From: Providencia burhodogranariea DSM 19968
GTDB taxonomy: Bacteria; Pseudomonadota; Gammaproteobacteria; Enterobacterales; Enterobacteriaceae
Direction of reading: 5' to 3'
Length of the DNA stretch: 64,000 nt
Assembly (NCBI RefSeq): GCF_000314855.2
Contig: NZ_KB233222.1
Coordinates: 826,889 to 890,888 of the forward strand
Both the position numbers and the translations under genes were made by a program. Below are positions 32,177 through 41,048 of the stretch, piece after piece. The notes below the pieces were generated by a model, which searched no databases, was not told the origin of the DNA, and worked only from the letters and a program-made list of their open reading frames with translations. Positions within the stretch are counted from its first letter, which is position 1, and each line of letters begins with the position of its first letter.

Positions 32177-32431
32177 AAAATAACATAAAGCCCATCCTCA
32201 ACTAATGTTAATAAATTACATCATTTGTTAAATAAGTGATCAGCCTTTGACTTTTTGATCATGAAAAACGATTTTTATTGCTTGTTAATTCATCATTTCA
32301 TATTAATTGTTCAACAATCTAAGGTTAATGAGTTAACAATAAAAAATATTAGTAGAACAATGGCACGATAATTGCCTTTGTAATCATCACAACATCAATA
32401 ATTACAAAATAATCTAAAAAGGATTATGCAT

Positions 32432-33670
32432 ATGGCAGCTCAAGAAAACATTAACACAGCAGAATTTGTTAAAAAAAGACGTGCTTCACTTATTAGTGCA
32501 ATCTTTTTAATGGCAACATCAGCAATCGGACCGGGCTTTATAACCCAAACTGCAACATTTACAGTCACACTTGGTGCAGCATTTGCCTTCGGGATACTTG
32601 CTTCGATCGTAATCGATTTTGTTGTGCAGCAAAATATTTGGCGTGTTGTCACATTGACTAAGATGCACTCTTCCGATATTGCCAATATAGCGATACCAGG
32701 GAGCGGATATCTTCTGGCAGTCTTAATTATTTTTGGCGGATTCATTTTTAATATCGGAAACATTGCAGGAGCAGGATTAGGATTAAATGCAATGGTCGGA
32801 TTAGATCCCAAATGGGGTGGGTTGATAAGTGCGATATTAGCGATTTATATTTTCTCATCACGCAAAGCTAGCTCGTTTATTGATCGATTGATGATTGGCT
32901 TAGGTTTAGTGATGATTGGATTGACGCTATTTGTGGCTATTGTGTCTGATCCACCTGTCGGTGAGGCACTACGCCAAAGTGTTCTGCCAGATACCGTTGA
33001 TTTTGCGATGATCACCACCATTGTTGGAGGAACGGTTGGCGGTTATATCTGTTATGCAGGCGCTCATCGGTTATTAGATAAAGGTACTGTTGGTGTTGAA
33101 AACATTCATGTGATTTCCAGCGCGGCAACTAAAGGGATCATTACCGTTGGTTTGATGCGTTATATTCTGTTTTTAGCGATTTTGGGCGTCGTTGCGAGCG
33201 GTGTCACTATTGATATCTCAGGTCAAGCTGCGAACCCAGCATCTCAAGCTTTCCAAGCAGCAGCAGGTAACGTCGGATTACGTATTTTTGGTTTAATTTT
33301 ATGGGCAGCAGGTTTAACAAGTGTAATTGGTGCGGCTTATACTTCAATGAGTTTTCTCACTGCATTTAAGAAATCTATTACTCCAAGACAACGCGATATC
33401 GCTACCATAATTTTCATTGCGATTTCGTTAGCCATCTATTTGCTGATGGGAACTGCTCCAGCTGCATTACTTGTCTTCGCAGGTGGATTTAATGGGCTGA
33501 TACTCCCTATCGGTTTAACTATCTTTGTCTATATCGGATGGAAACGTGCGGATTTGATGCCTGGGTATCGCTATCCCCGCTGGTTGTTGTGGTCTGGCCT
33601 TATTACCTGTGTACTTACTTGGTATATGGCGGTGATGTCAGTCGAAGCTATCTTTAATTATTTGAAATAG
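32432..33670 (+). CDS. NRAMP-related transporter (YcsG-like)
   Basis: This inner-membrane protein of 412 residues has about 11 hydrophobic segments and the overall look of the NRAMP (SLC11) family. The metal-binding residues are replaced: the first helix reads SAIGPGFITQT where metal transporters have DPGN, and the sixth reads TVGGYICYAGAHRL where they have MPH. It belongs with the NRAMP-like proteins found in pxp operons (YcsG of Bacillus subtilis), so a non-metal substrate such as 5-oxoproline is a reasonable inference. The ATG at 32432 is eight bases after AAGGA and was chosen over the ATG two codons earlier. It is the first gene of the operon. Confidence 0.82.
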   Translation: MAAQENINTAEFVKKRRASLISAIFLMATSAIGPGFITQTATFTVTLGAAFAFGILASIVIDFVVQQNIWRVVTLTKMHSSDIANIAIPGSGYLLAVLIIFGGFIFNIGNIAGAGLGLNAMVGLDPKWGGLISAILAIYIFSSRKASSFIDRLMIGLGLVMIGLTLFVAIVSDPPVGEALRQSVLPDTVDFAMITTIVGGTVGGYICYAGAHRLLDKGTVGVENIHVISSAATKGIITVGLMRYILFLAILGVVASGVTIDISGQAANPASQAFQAAAGNVGLRIFGLILWAAGLTSVIGAAYTSMSFLTAFKKSITPRQRDIATIIFIAISLAIYLLMGTAPAALLVFAGGFNGLILPIGLTIFVYIGWKRADLMPGYRYPRWLLWSGLITCVLTWYMAVMSVEAIFNYLK

Positions 33671-33685
33671 AGGTCATAGAGAACA

Positions 33686-34456
33686 ATGAAAAAAATCATC
33701 GATTTAAACAGTGACCTTGGAGAAAGTTTTGGGCAATGGCAAATGGGTAATGATGCAGCCATGCTCAACGTAGTCAGTAGTGCCAACGTTGCTTGTGGTT
33801 TTCATGCAGGATCACCTGAAGGTATTTTAAAAACGCTTAAGGCTGCGAAATCTAACAATGTAGTGATTGGTGCACATGTTGGTTACCCTGATTTAGTCGG
33901 ATTTGGTCGTCGAAATATGGATGTTGCATCTGATGAATTAACCGCTGATGTGATCTACCAAATTGGCGCACTGAACGGTTTGGCGGCAGCTATTGGTAGT
34001 CAAGTCACTTATGTTAAACCTCATGGTGCATTGTATAACACAATAGCACACGATAAACGTCAAGCGATGGCAGTGATTGAAGCAATCAAAGCTATTGATT
34101 CAACATTAATTTTGGTTGCACTGGCGGGGTCACAATTGATTGAATGGGCACAGGAAAATGGTTTAACAGTAGTCGCCGAAGCCTTTGCCGATAGAGCTTA
34201 CCACGCGGATGGAACCTTAGTTTCACGTAAACAAGCTGGTTCTGTATTGCATGATCCAGTTGAAGTTGCGCAACGGATGCTGCAATTAGTTAATGAAGGT
34301 GGCGTGATATCGATAGAAGGAAAATTTACCCCGATTGACGCTGGCTCAATTTGTGTTCATGGCGATAGCCCCGGAGCACTAGCAATGGCTCAACAAGTCC
34401 GTGAATTACTACAGCAAAATGGTGTTGAAATTAGTGCATTCGCAGGAGATAAATGA
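33686..34456 (+). CDS. pxpA: PxpA, 5-oxoprolinase subunit A (LamB/YcsF family)
   Basis: PxpA works with PxpB and PxpC in ATP-dependent opening of 5-oxoproline to glutamate. The 256-residue protein has all family signatures: [11 protein letters not shown] at the N-terminus, [28 protein letters not shown] and VKPHGALYN. The usual HPGYPD is HVGYPD here. It lies 15 bases after the transporter gene, and its TGA overlaps the next ATG (ATGA), indicating coupled translation. Confidence 0.94.
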   Translation: MKKIIDLNSDLGESFGQWQMGNDAAMLNVVSSANVACGFHAGSPEGILKTLKAAKSNNVVIGAHVGYPDLVGFGRRNMDVASDELTADVIYQIGALNGLAAAIGSQVTYVKPHGALYNTIAHDKRQAMAVIEAIKAIDSTLILVALAGSQLIEWAQENGLTVVAEAFADRAYHADGTLVSRKQAGSVLHDPVEVAQRMLQLVNEGGVISIEGKFTPIDAGSICVHGDSPGALAMAQQVRELLQQNGVEISAFAGDK

Positions 34457-35262
34457 TGACAGCATTATTTAAAGCTTCAAAAAAAGCGATTGCAGCTGCA
34501 AAAGCAGCAAGGGAAGAAATTCGTCAGGGATTTGATAAACCAACAGCGGGTTTAGCCCCTGGAATGACACAGGCCAATATGATTGCATTACCGCGTGATT
34601 GGGCATTTGATTTTTTACTTTATGCACAGCGTAATCCAAAAAGTTGTCCCGTATTAGATGTGTGTGAAGCGGGTAGTTGGAAAACTATTTTAGCGGAAGA
34701 TGCTGATTTGCGAACAGATATTCCGCGTTATCGGGTATGGCGCGAAGGCAAGATGGTGGAGGAAATCACTGATGCAACAGCGATTTACCGTGAGCATCCT
34801 GACTTAGTCACATTTTTGATTGGTTGCAGCTTTACCTTTGAAACCTCAATGATGGAAGCGGGTATTGACGTACGCCATATCAGCGATAACACGAATGTAC
34901 CGATGTATAAAACTAATCAGCTCTGTCGTCCCGCAGGGCGCTTACAAGGTGAATTAGTGGTTTCGATGAGACCGGTTCCTGCCAATCGTGTTGCGGATGC
35001 AGTCAGTATTACTGGGCGTTTTCCTTCAGTTCATGGTACGCCAGTGCATATTGGTGCACCCGAACAGCTGGGCATCACTGATATCATGCAACCCGATTTT
35101 GGCTCGGCTGTGCGTATTGACGAAGGTGAAATCCCCGTGTTCTGGGCTTGCGGTGTAACACCACAGGCAGCAGTAATGAAATCAGGTGTTCCATTCGCAC
35201 TCAGTCATGCACCGGGGCATATGTTTATTACGGATGTACCTGATGCTGCTTACCATGTATAG
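34453..35262 (+). CDS. DUF1445 / YcsI-family putative hydro-lyase
   Basis: This 269-residue cytosolic protein has the DUF1445 blocks: [22 protein letters not shown], then [33 protein letters not shown] and a C-terminal [17 protein letters not shown]. The family is annotated as putative hydro-lyase, and a related domain occurs in mitochondrial D-glutamate cyclase, which interconverts D-glutamate and 5-oxo-D-proline. In this operon a role in feeding or racemic handling of 5-oxoproline is plausible but unproven. The start overlaps pxpA by four bases. Confidence 0.86.
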   Translation: MMTALFKASKKAIAAAKAAREEIRQGFDKPTAGLAPGMTQANMIALPRDWAFDFLLYAQRNPKSCPVLDVCEAGSWKTILAEDADLRTDIPRYRVWREGKMVEEITDATAIYREHPDLVTFLIGCSFTFETSMMEAGIDVRHISDNTNVPMYKTNQLCRPAGRLQGELVVSMRPVPANRVADAVSITGRFPSVHGTPVHIGAPEQLGITDIMQPDFGSAVRIDEGEIPVFWACGVTPQAAVMKSGVPFALSHAPGHMFITDVPDAAYHV

Positions 35263-35271
35263 GAGGGACTA

Positions 35272-36876
35272 ATGCGATTTTTACCCGTCAATTTAAGTGC
35301 TTTTATGGTCGAGCTACAAAGTCTTGAAGAGACAATGGCTTTAACTGATTTGCTGCGCGATAAGTCACGAAAGTTTGCTATTGAAGAAATAACGCCTGCC
35401 GCAAGAACGGTGCTAGTACGCTTTAATCCAGCCATCACTGATGTGAATTCCTTGGTTAGGCAAATAGCTGCGCTTGATATATCAATTACTGATGTTAAAT
35501 CCGGTCAACTCGTCACGATCCCTGTACATTATAACGGTGAAGATTTAGTGGAAGTTGCGGAATATCTTGGTATTTCAGTAGATGAAGTGATTAGAAGGCA
35601 TACGAGTAATGAATATCAAGTCGCTTTTTGTGGCTTTGCCCCCGGTTTTGCTTATATGGTCTCTAAGAATGCTGAGCTTAATGTTCCGCGTAGGCAATCA
35701 CCGCGTATTCGTATCCCTGCTGGCTCAGTGGCATTAGCTGGGGAGTTTAGTAGTATTTATCCGCAAGCTAGCCCAGGTGGTTGGCAGCTTATTGGTGTGA
35801 CTGATACGGCAGTTTGGGATATCTACCGTGAAGAGCCAGCTTTGCTAAAACCGGGTTATCGTGTGAGCTTTGTCGATGCAAGCAAAGCCCCAGTTACACA
35901 CAGTTTGCCTCGAACTAAAGCATCTCTGGAAGTAGTTGGACACCGTGAAGATATTACTGTGCTAGCAACAGGTTTACAGACATTATTACAAGATTCTGGG
36001 CGCATAGGGCAAGCCGCATTGGGAATTTCTGAGTCTGGAGCAATGGATAAAGGTGCCTTGCGTAGTGCAAACCGCCTTGTAGGTAATGCGATTAATGAGG
36101 TTGCCTTAGAGATCACACAAGGTGGTTTTAAAGCACAAGCCAATTGTTCAATGCTGGTGGCCGCGACAGGGGCTACCTGCGAAATCGAAATTACCACTAT
36201 TGAAGGCGTGAAATATTTAGTTCAGCAATATCAGCCTATACAGCTCGCGAAGGGCGATATTATTCGCTTCGGCAGAGCAACTCAAGGTGTGCGTAGCTAT
36301 TTAGCCATTCGAGGTGGAATAGAGATGGCTCAAGTATTAGGCAGCTGTTCATTTGATACTTTGGCACAAGTTGGACCGCTCCCCATAACCACTGGTCAAA
36401 CATTCGCAATGAAATCACTTAAATACCAAACAGCGATTTCACTTAACGAACCCGTCATGATGGATTATCCAAGTGCCGGTGAAGTTGTCATCCTAGATGT
36501 CGTGCTTGGACCTCGAACTGATTGGTTTACGGTGAAGGCTTTGCAATCGTTGACATCACAGTTATGGCAAGTCACAGCCGCTTCTAATCGAATTGGTTTG
36601 CGATTACAGGGAGAAACACCGTTAGAAAGAGAAAAGCATCAGGAATTACCGAGTGAGGGAACTTGTGTTGGTGCGATCCAAATCCCTGCTAATGGTCAGC
36701 CAGTATTATTTTTAAACGACCATCCTCTAACAGGTGGTTATCCCGTCATTGGTGCAGTGTGTGAATACCATTTAGATTTAGCGGGGCAAATCCCCGTTAA
36801 TGCAAAAATCCAATTTAATCCTATTGGTGAATTTAAAGAATTTGAAGGGAGTCGTGACGCTTATGCTAACAATTAA
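35272..36876 (+). CDS. PxpB-PxpC fusion, 5-oxoprolinase subunits
   Basis: Two subunits usually encoded separately are joined in 534 residues. Residues about 1-215 are PxpB (KipI-like): FCGFAPGFAYM, PRRQSPRIRIPAGSVALAG and SPGGWQLIGVTDT. Residues about 220-534 are PxpC (KipA-like): TGLQTLLQDSGRIGQAALGI, SGAMDKGALRSANRLVGN and SEGTCVGAIQIPANGQPV. The same two folds make up allophanate hydrolase-type proteins next to urea carboxylase. The gene starts 9 bases after the DUF1445 gene behind AGGAGG, and its end overlaps the biotin carboxylase start by 14 bases. Confidence 0.92.
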   Translation: MRFLPVNLSAFMVELQSLEETMALTDLLRDKSRKFAIEEITPAARTVLVRFNPAITDVNSLVRQIAALDISITDVKSGQLVTIPVHYNGEDLVEVAEYLGISVDEVIRRHTSNEYQVAFCGFAPGFAYMVSKNAELNVPRRQSPRIRIPAGSVALAGEFSSIYPQASPGGWQLIGVTDTAVWDIYREEPALLKPGYRVSFVDASKAPVTHSLPRTKASLEVVGHREDITVLATGLQTLLQDSGRIGQAALGISESGAMDKGALRSANRLVGNAINEVALEITQGGFKAQANCSMLVAATGATCEIEITTIEGVKYLVQQYQPIQLAKGDIIRFGRATQGVRSYLAIRGGIEMAQVLGSCSFDTLAQVGPLPITTGQTFAMKSLKYQTAISLNEPVMMDYPSAGEVVILDVVLGPRTDWFTVKALQSLTSQLWQVTAASNRIGLRLQGETPLEREKHQELPSEGTCVGAIQIPANGQPVLFLNDHPLTGGYPVIGAVCEYHLDLAGQIPVNAKIQFNPIGEFKEFEGSRDAYANN

Positions 36877-38611
36877 TAATAATACAACCCATAAAGTGTT
36901 GATCGCAAACCGCGGCGAAATTGCGGTACGTATTATTCGAGCTTGTCGAGATATTGGTTTTAACTCTGTTGCGGTCTACGCAGATGCTGACATTAGTGCT
37001 CTGCATGTGCAAATGGCAGATGAAGCCTACGGTTTGTCCGGTAATACACCAGCTGAAAGTTATCTGAATATGGAAAAGCTGATTGCAGTAGCAAAAAAAT
37101 CGGGCGTAACCATGGTACATCCGGGATACGGTTTTTTATCTGAGCGTGCCGAATTTGCTCGTGCCGTTCAAGATGCGGGCTTAATTTGGATTGGACCGAA
37201 TCCTGAAACAATTGAAGTATTAGGTGATAAAGTCAAAGCACGTCAAATTGCGATGCAAGTAGGTGCTCCTTTAGTCGTGGGCACTAAAGAACCCGTCAAA
37301 GAAGCTAAAGAAGTGATTAAATTCGCACATACTAATGGTTTACCGATTGCTATCAAAGCAGCATTTGGTGGTGGTGGTCGAGGCTTAAAGGTTGCATGGC
37401 AAATAGAAGAAGTAGAAGAGCTGTATCATTCTGCGGTTCGTGAAGCGGTGGTTGCTTTTGGTCGAGGTGAGTGCTTTTTAGAGAAATTTTTACATAATCC
37501 ACGCCATATAGAAGCTCAAGTCATTGCGGATCAGTTCGGTAATGTGGTGGTGGTGGGAACTCGTGATTGCTCGTTACAGCGACGTAATCAGAAATTGGTC
37601 GAAGAATCACCGGCACCGTTTTTATCTGAATCATTGCAACAACAAATTATTCAGGCATCTGTCGATATTTGTGCCAAAGCAAATTATGTCGGTGCGGGTA
37701 CTGTGGAATTTTTGCTTAGCCAAGACGGTACATTATCTTTTCTCGAAGTGAATACACGCCTACAAGTAGAACATCCAGTGACGGAAGAAACGGCTGGTAT
37801 AGATTTGGTTGTTGAGCAATTGCGTATTGCACAAGGATTGCCGCTAAGTATTAGCGAAACACCAAAGCCTCGTGGGCATGCGTTTGAATTTCGTATTAAT
37901 GCTGAAGATGCAGGTAATGGCTTTTTACCAACACCGGGTACGATCCATCTTTTTAATGCGCCTTCAGGTCCCGGAGTCCGCTTAGATACGGGGGTTGTTG
38001 CAGGTTCAACTATTCCTAGCACGTTTGATTCGCTAATGGCAAAACTGATTGTGGTGGGAAATACCCGCGAACAGGCTATTCAGCGCGCTCGTCGTGCGTT
38101 GGCTGAATTTTCCATTGAAGGCGTTGCTTCCGTATTACCTTTTCACCGCGCAGTAATGGAAAGCGCTGATTTTTGCGAACAATTCAAAGTGCATACACGT
38201 TGGATTGAAACGGAGTTTGATGTACAGATTGCACCTGCAAAACGCAAAATTCCTCAACATGATTCAGACATTACACGAACTTTTATTGAAATTGATGGGA
38301 AACGCTGTCAGCTTGGCCTACCGACACAGTTACTAGCAGGTTTATCGTTACAATCTGCGGAAAATCGCTCATCTAATTCAATGCAAGTTGATGAGCAGCA
38401 AGAACAGATCGTCAATGCTCCTATTTCCGGTGTGTTATTTAATTGGTTAGTCGCAGAAGATAATGCGGTATCACAAGGTGAGGTTATTGGGATAATGGAA
38501 GCGATGAAGATGGAAGTTCAAGTTATCGCACATCGTTCTGGGAAATTAAAACATATGGCGAGTAAAGGTGATTATATTGACGCTGACTGTAAAATTGCTG
38601 AAATTTATTAA
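36863..38611 (+). CDS. Biotin carboxylase-BCCP fusion (acyl-CoA carboxylase alpha-like)
   Basis: The 582-residue protein has a biotin-carboxylase half (VLIANRGEIAVRIIRACRD, MVHPGYGFLSE, the ATP-grasp loop AAFGGGGRGLKV, and EVNTRLQVEHPVTE) and a C-terminal biotinyl domain with the attachment motif EAMKME (Lys549). It should carboxylate its own biotin with bicarbonate and ATP. No carboxyltransferase subunit is present nearby, so the acceptor is unknown; PxpBC is the obvious candidate partner. The ATG at 36863 overlaps pxpBC by 14 bases. A GTG three codons earlier is an alternative start. A strong terminator follows. Confidence 0.9.
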   Translation: MLTINNNTTHKVLIANRGEIAVRIIRACRDIGFNSVAVYADADISALHVQMADEAYGLSGNTPAESYLNMEKLIAVAKKSGVTMVHPGYGFLSERAEFARAVQDAGLIWIGPNPETIEVLGDKVKARQIAMQVGAPLVVGTKEPVKEAKEVIKFAHTNGLPIAIKAAFGGGGRGLKVAWQIEEVEELYHSAVREAVVAFGRGECFLEKFLHNPRHIEAQVIADQFGNVVVVGTRDCSLQRRNQKLVEESPAPFLSESLQQQIIQASVDICAKANYVGAGTVEFLLSQDGTLSFLEVNTRLQVEHPVTEETAGIDLVVEQLRIAQGLPLSISETPKPRGHAFEFRINAEDAGNGFLPTPGTIHLFNAPSGPGVRLDTGVVAGSTIPSTFDSLMAKLIVVGNTREQAIQRARRALAEFSIEGVASVLPFHRAVMESADFCEQFKVHTRWIETEFDVQIAPAKRKIPQHDSDITRTFIEIDGKRCQLGLPTQLLAGLSLQSAENRSSNSMQVDEQQEQIVNAPISGVLFNWLVAEDNAVSQGEVIGIMEAMKMEVQVIAHRSGKLKHMASKGDYIDADCKIAEIY

Positions 38612-38712
38612 TTAACCATTCCTCGAATTAAACGCAGGTTCAGGGGGTAATATCGTTCGATTAAAAACGATGAATCACCAAAGAATCAGCGCTAAATAAT
38701 CAGCTCTAGATC

Positions 38713-38749
38713 ATCAGGTTAGTAAGCTGAGTGGCTAACCTGATTTCTT
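38713..38749 (+). terminator. Terminator of the transporter-pxp-carboxylase operon
   Basis: A perfect 10-bp stem (ATCAGGTTAG / CTAACCTGAT) with a 12-base loop is followed by TTCTT. It closes the operon about 100 bases after the last stop. Confidence 0.85.
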
Positions 38750-38991
38750 ATTACATTATTGCAATTTAAATGATGTAATAATTATTGAGTGAATATGTAT
38801 GTTGAGTGTACTCAATGAGATAGATTTAACTTATTGAAATAAATAAAAAGTAACCCTATCGTTTATAACGAATGATAAAATTTTTTACTAAAAACGTGAC
38901 ATGTCACGCAACGCATTTAATCACCAAATACTCTTCTATTATCGCCATTACGATGTAATCAATAACGTTTCAACCTAGGATTAATCACAGC

Positions 38992-39261
38992 TTAACGAGA
39001 ACCTCTCTCAGGTAATGATCGCAATGGAGGATTTGGAGCTGGCACGCTATGTTTAGCATTTTTTTCGATTTCGTCACTATCTCGATAAACTTCACCACAC
39101 ATAAAATAGAGATTCGGGCGTTTAGATTCAAGGTAGGATTTTCGGCTGACACATTGCTCTTGTGTAAAAATGGTGTCAGTAACAGGAAGTGCGTCGCACG
39201 CATCCGAGCCACAAGGACTAACCCATAATGCCCATCCAATGAGTACCATATGTCCAGCCAT
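38992..39261 (-). CDS. Orphan Cys-rich small protein (YebW/DUF1482-like?)
   Basis: This 89-codon frame has GGGAGG eight bases before its ATG. The N-terminal half looks like the small enterobacterial proteins of the YebW/DUF1482 type: a hydrophobic start (MVLIGWALWVSPCG), a cysteine in IFTQEQCVSRKSY, and FMCGEVYRDSDE. The C-terminal tail is proline- and arginine-rich. The resemblance is from memory and uncertain. An overlapping frame (38985-39305) has no ribosome site and was not chosen. Confidence 0.5.
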   Translation of the reverse strand: MAGHMVLIGWALWVSPCGSDACDALPVTDTIFTQEQCVSRKSYLESKRPNLYFMCGEVYRDSDEIEKNAKHSVPAPNPPLRSLPERGSR

Positions 39262-39696
39262 TCGAATCGTCCTCCCAACAAGAATAAGTTAACGCCAAGC
39301 CACAATACGCTGGCTAAATTTACTATTGATAAATCATTGATATAACGATTGCTAATGAACCTAAAGTAAAATACAAATATGCATTAATAGGTTTAAAGTA
39401 AATTTTATCATTGGAATGATCAAATGTATGTAATGGTATGAAAATTCATTGTAAGTTGACACTAAATACTAAATTAATAGCCATCAATTTTTCCAATGCA
39501 CAGGCTCTTAAAGTGAGGTTCTTTTAATGATCTAGCTATAACTAACAATAACTCGAATATTTTGGAACCACTTCGCAAAAACACAAAATATTTAACTAGT
39601 AATTGTGATTTTAAGAGGTAGCGCATGACAATGATAACCAATTTTATTTACGATAAAAAATAACTTATCACTAACAAACTTAGGTATCGAGCGCTT
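39262..39696. other. AT-rich intergenic region before the DUF924 gene
   Basis: No gene is supported in these 435 bases. A 12-codon frame (39625-39663, MTMITNFIYDKK) has AGAGG six bases upstream and ends 33 bases before the next gene; it may be a chance frame or a short leader peptide. Confidence 0.35.
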
Positions 39697-40239
39697 ATGA
39701 ATGCCATGGAAAATGTTTTGACATTTTGGTTTGAGGAATCAGCACCAAAGCAATGGTTCGAGAAAAGTGCAAAATTTGATTCAATAGTCACTCAGCGCTT
39801 TGCTGGAATAATGGAACGGGCAGCGAAAGGTGAACTTGCGTATTGGCGGGTTTCTATTCGTGGTAGGTTGGCTGAAATCATTATATTGGATCAGTTTTCG
39901 CGTAATATCTGGCGCGATACACCAAAGGCGTTTGCCCAAGATAATATGGCATTGGTGTTAGCACAGGAGGCGATAAAACAAACCGACTATAATTTACTTA
40001 CATTGTCTCAACGTAAATTTATATTGATGCCATTCATGCATTCGGAATCTAGTTTTATTCATCAGCAAGCGGTTGAGTTATTTCGGGGGTTGGGTGACGA
40101 TAGTACCTTAAACTACGAAATGCAACATAAGGCGATTATTGATCGTTTTGGTCGCTATCCTCATCGTAATGAGATCTTGAGGCGCCAATCAACCCAAGAT
40201 GAGATAACCTTTTTACAACAACCAAATTCTTCCTTTTAA
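39697..40239 (+). CDS. DUF924 family protein
   Basis: The 180-residue cytosolic protein matches the DUF924 family, with TFWFEESAPKQWF at the N-terminus, the core LAEIIILDQFSRNIWRDTPKAFAQD, and the C-terminal HRNEILRRQSTQDEITFL. The family is predicted to be an all-helical, TPR-like fold and has no known function. No convincing ribosome site is visible before the ATG; a second ATG two codons later is possible. It converges on dmsD. Confidence 0.85.
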   Translation: MNAMENVLTFWFEESAPKQWFEKSAKFDSIVTQRFAGIMERAAKGELAYWRVSIRGRLAEIIILDQFSRNIWRDTPKAFAQDNMALVLAQEAIKQTDYNLLTLSQRKFILMPFMHSESSFIHQQAVELFRGLGDDSTLNYEMQHKAIIDRFGRYPHRNEILRRQSTQDEITFLQQPNSSF

Positions 40240-40265
40240 GTCGGATATATTATAACAAACGGCTT

Positions 40266-40298
40266 GAATTTGCAGCGAATAGAGTTTGCTGCAAATTC
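40266..40298. terminator. Bidirectional terminator between the DUF924 gene and dmsD
   Basis: GAATTTGCAGC and GCTGCAAATTC form a perfect 11-bp stem around an 11-base loop between two convergent genes. Confidence 0.75.
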
Positions 40299-40318
40299 AT
40301 TCACAAATTTCTATCACA

Positions 40319-40915
40319 TTAACGGAATAGCTCCGCTTGTGTTGGTGATAAATTATAATGCTGTTCTATGGCGCGCAAATATTGCTCACTAATCAATGCT
40401 AACTGTGAGTAAAACGCATGCTCTGTTGGGGTTTCTTGCACTAAAGTGAGATACCGATAAGCCCACGGTAGTAAATGTTGTTCGAGTAAACTTATCGCGG
40501 CTTCGGTTTGTTCTTGTTCACAAAGTGCCGAGATTGCCATCATCATCAAACCAAATTGATCCTCAGGTTCACGTATCCCTGTATCGGTGGTAAGCCCATG
40601 AGCCATTAAAAACTGACGATAGTCTGCGGTTGATGCTCCCATGACAGTATTATCATGCTCTAAATAAACTGAGCCCCACGGTGGTGCAGGCATTATGCCT
40701 TGTCCTTCAAAAAGAACTGAAAAATCGTAGTTAAGGGTATCTGTTGGCTGTTGTGATAATGACAGGCAAAGCGGCACTAGCTCATCTGCATTATCCCAAT
40801 CATAAAGTGATGGGATCTCCGCTAAAACAGGGATGAGCTGAGAAATAGTTTCTGATTGCGGGGAATAGTAAAAACATGCGCCTAAAATGCGCGCTAATGT
40901 AGTATCAATAACCAT
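40319..40915 (-). CDS. dmsD: DmsD-type Tat proofreading chaperone (TorD family)
   Basis: DmsD binds the twin-arginine leader of DmsA and holds the catalytic subunit until its molybdopterin cofactor is inserted. The 198-residue helical protein has the family core YDFSVLFEGQGIMPAPPWGS and the hot-spot IREPEDQFGLMMMAI, close to E. coli DmsD (204 residues). It lies downstream of dmsABC on the same strand, 133 bases after dmsC, with a hairpin in the gap. Confidence 0.9.
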   Translation of the reverse strand: MVIDTTLARILGACFYYSPQSETISQLIPVLAEIPSLYDWDNADELVPLCLSLSQQPTDTLNYDFSVLFEGQGIMPAPPWGSVYLEHDNTVMGASTADYRQFLMAHGLTTDTGIREPEDQFGLMMMAISALCEQEQTEAAISLLEQHLLPWAYRYLTLVQETPTEHAFYSQLALISEQYLRAIEQHYNLSPTQAELFR

Positions 40916-40993
40916 TATTTATCTCTTTTTTGTTAAGGTAACAATCGTTTTGGTTTTGGGTACATACAAAATGGGTGAATCATTAAAGATGAA

Positions 40994-41013
40994 GAGCCTG
41001 CAAATGCAGGCTC
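40994..41013 (-). terminator. Hairpin between dmsC and dmsD
   Basis: GAGCCTGC-AAAT-GCAGGCTC is a perfect 8-bp GC-rich stem with a 4-base loop, followed on the minus strand by TTCATCTTTAAT. It may terminate dmsABC partially and so set lower dmsD expression. Confidence 0.7.
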
Positions 41014-41048
41014 CACAAGATCATCATGGCATCGTTATCGACGCAAGA

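Noticed and set aside
38656..38672. 17-mer TTCGATTAAAAACGATG repeated at 59361-59377
   Set aside because: Flanks are unrelated and an AT-rich 17-mer can recur by chance in 64 kb, so no repeat element is claimed.
39625..39663. 12-codon frame MTMITNFIYDKK
   Set aside because: Too short to support as a gene despite an AGAGG nearby; no downstream structure suggests attenuation.
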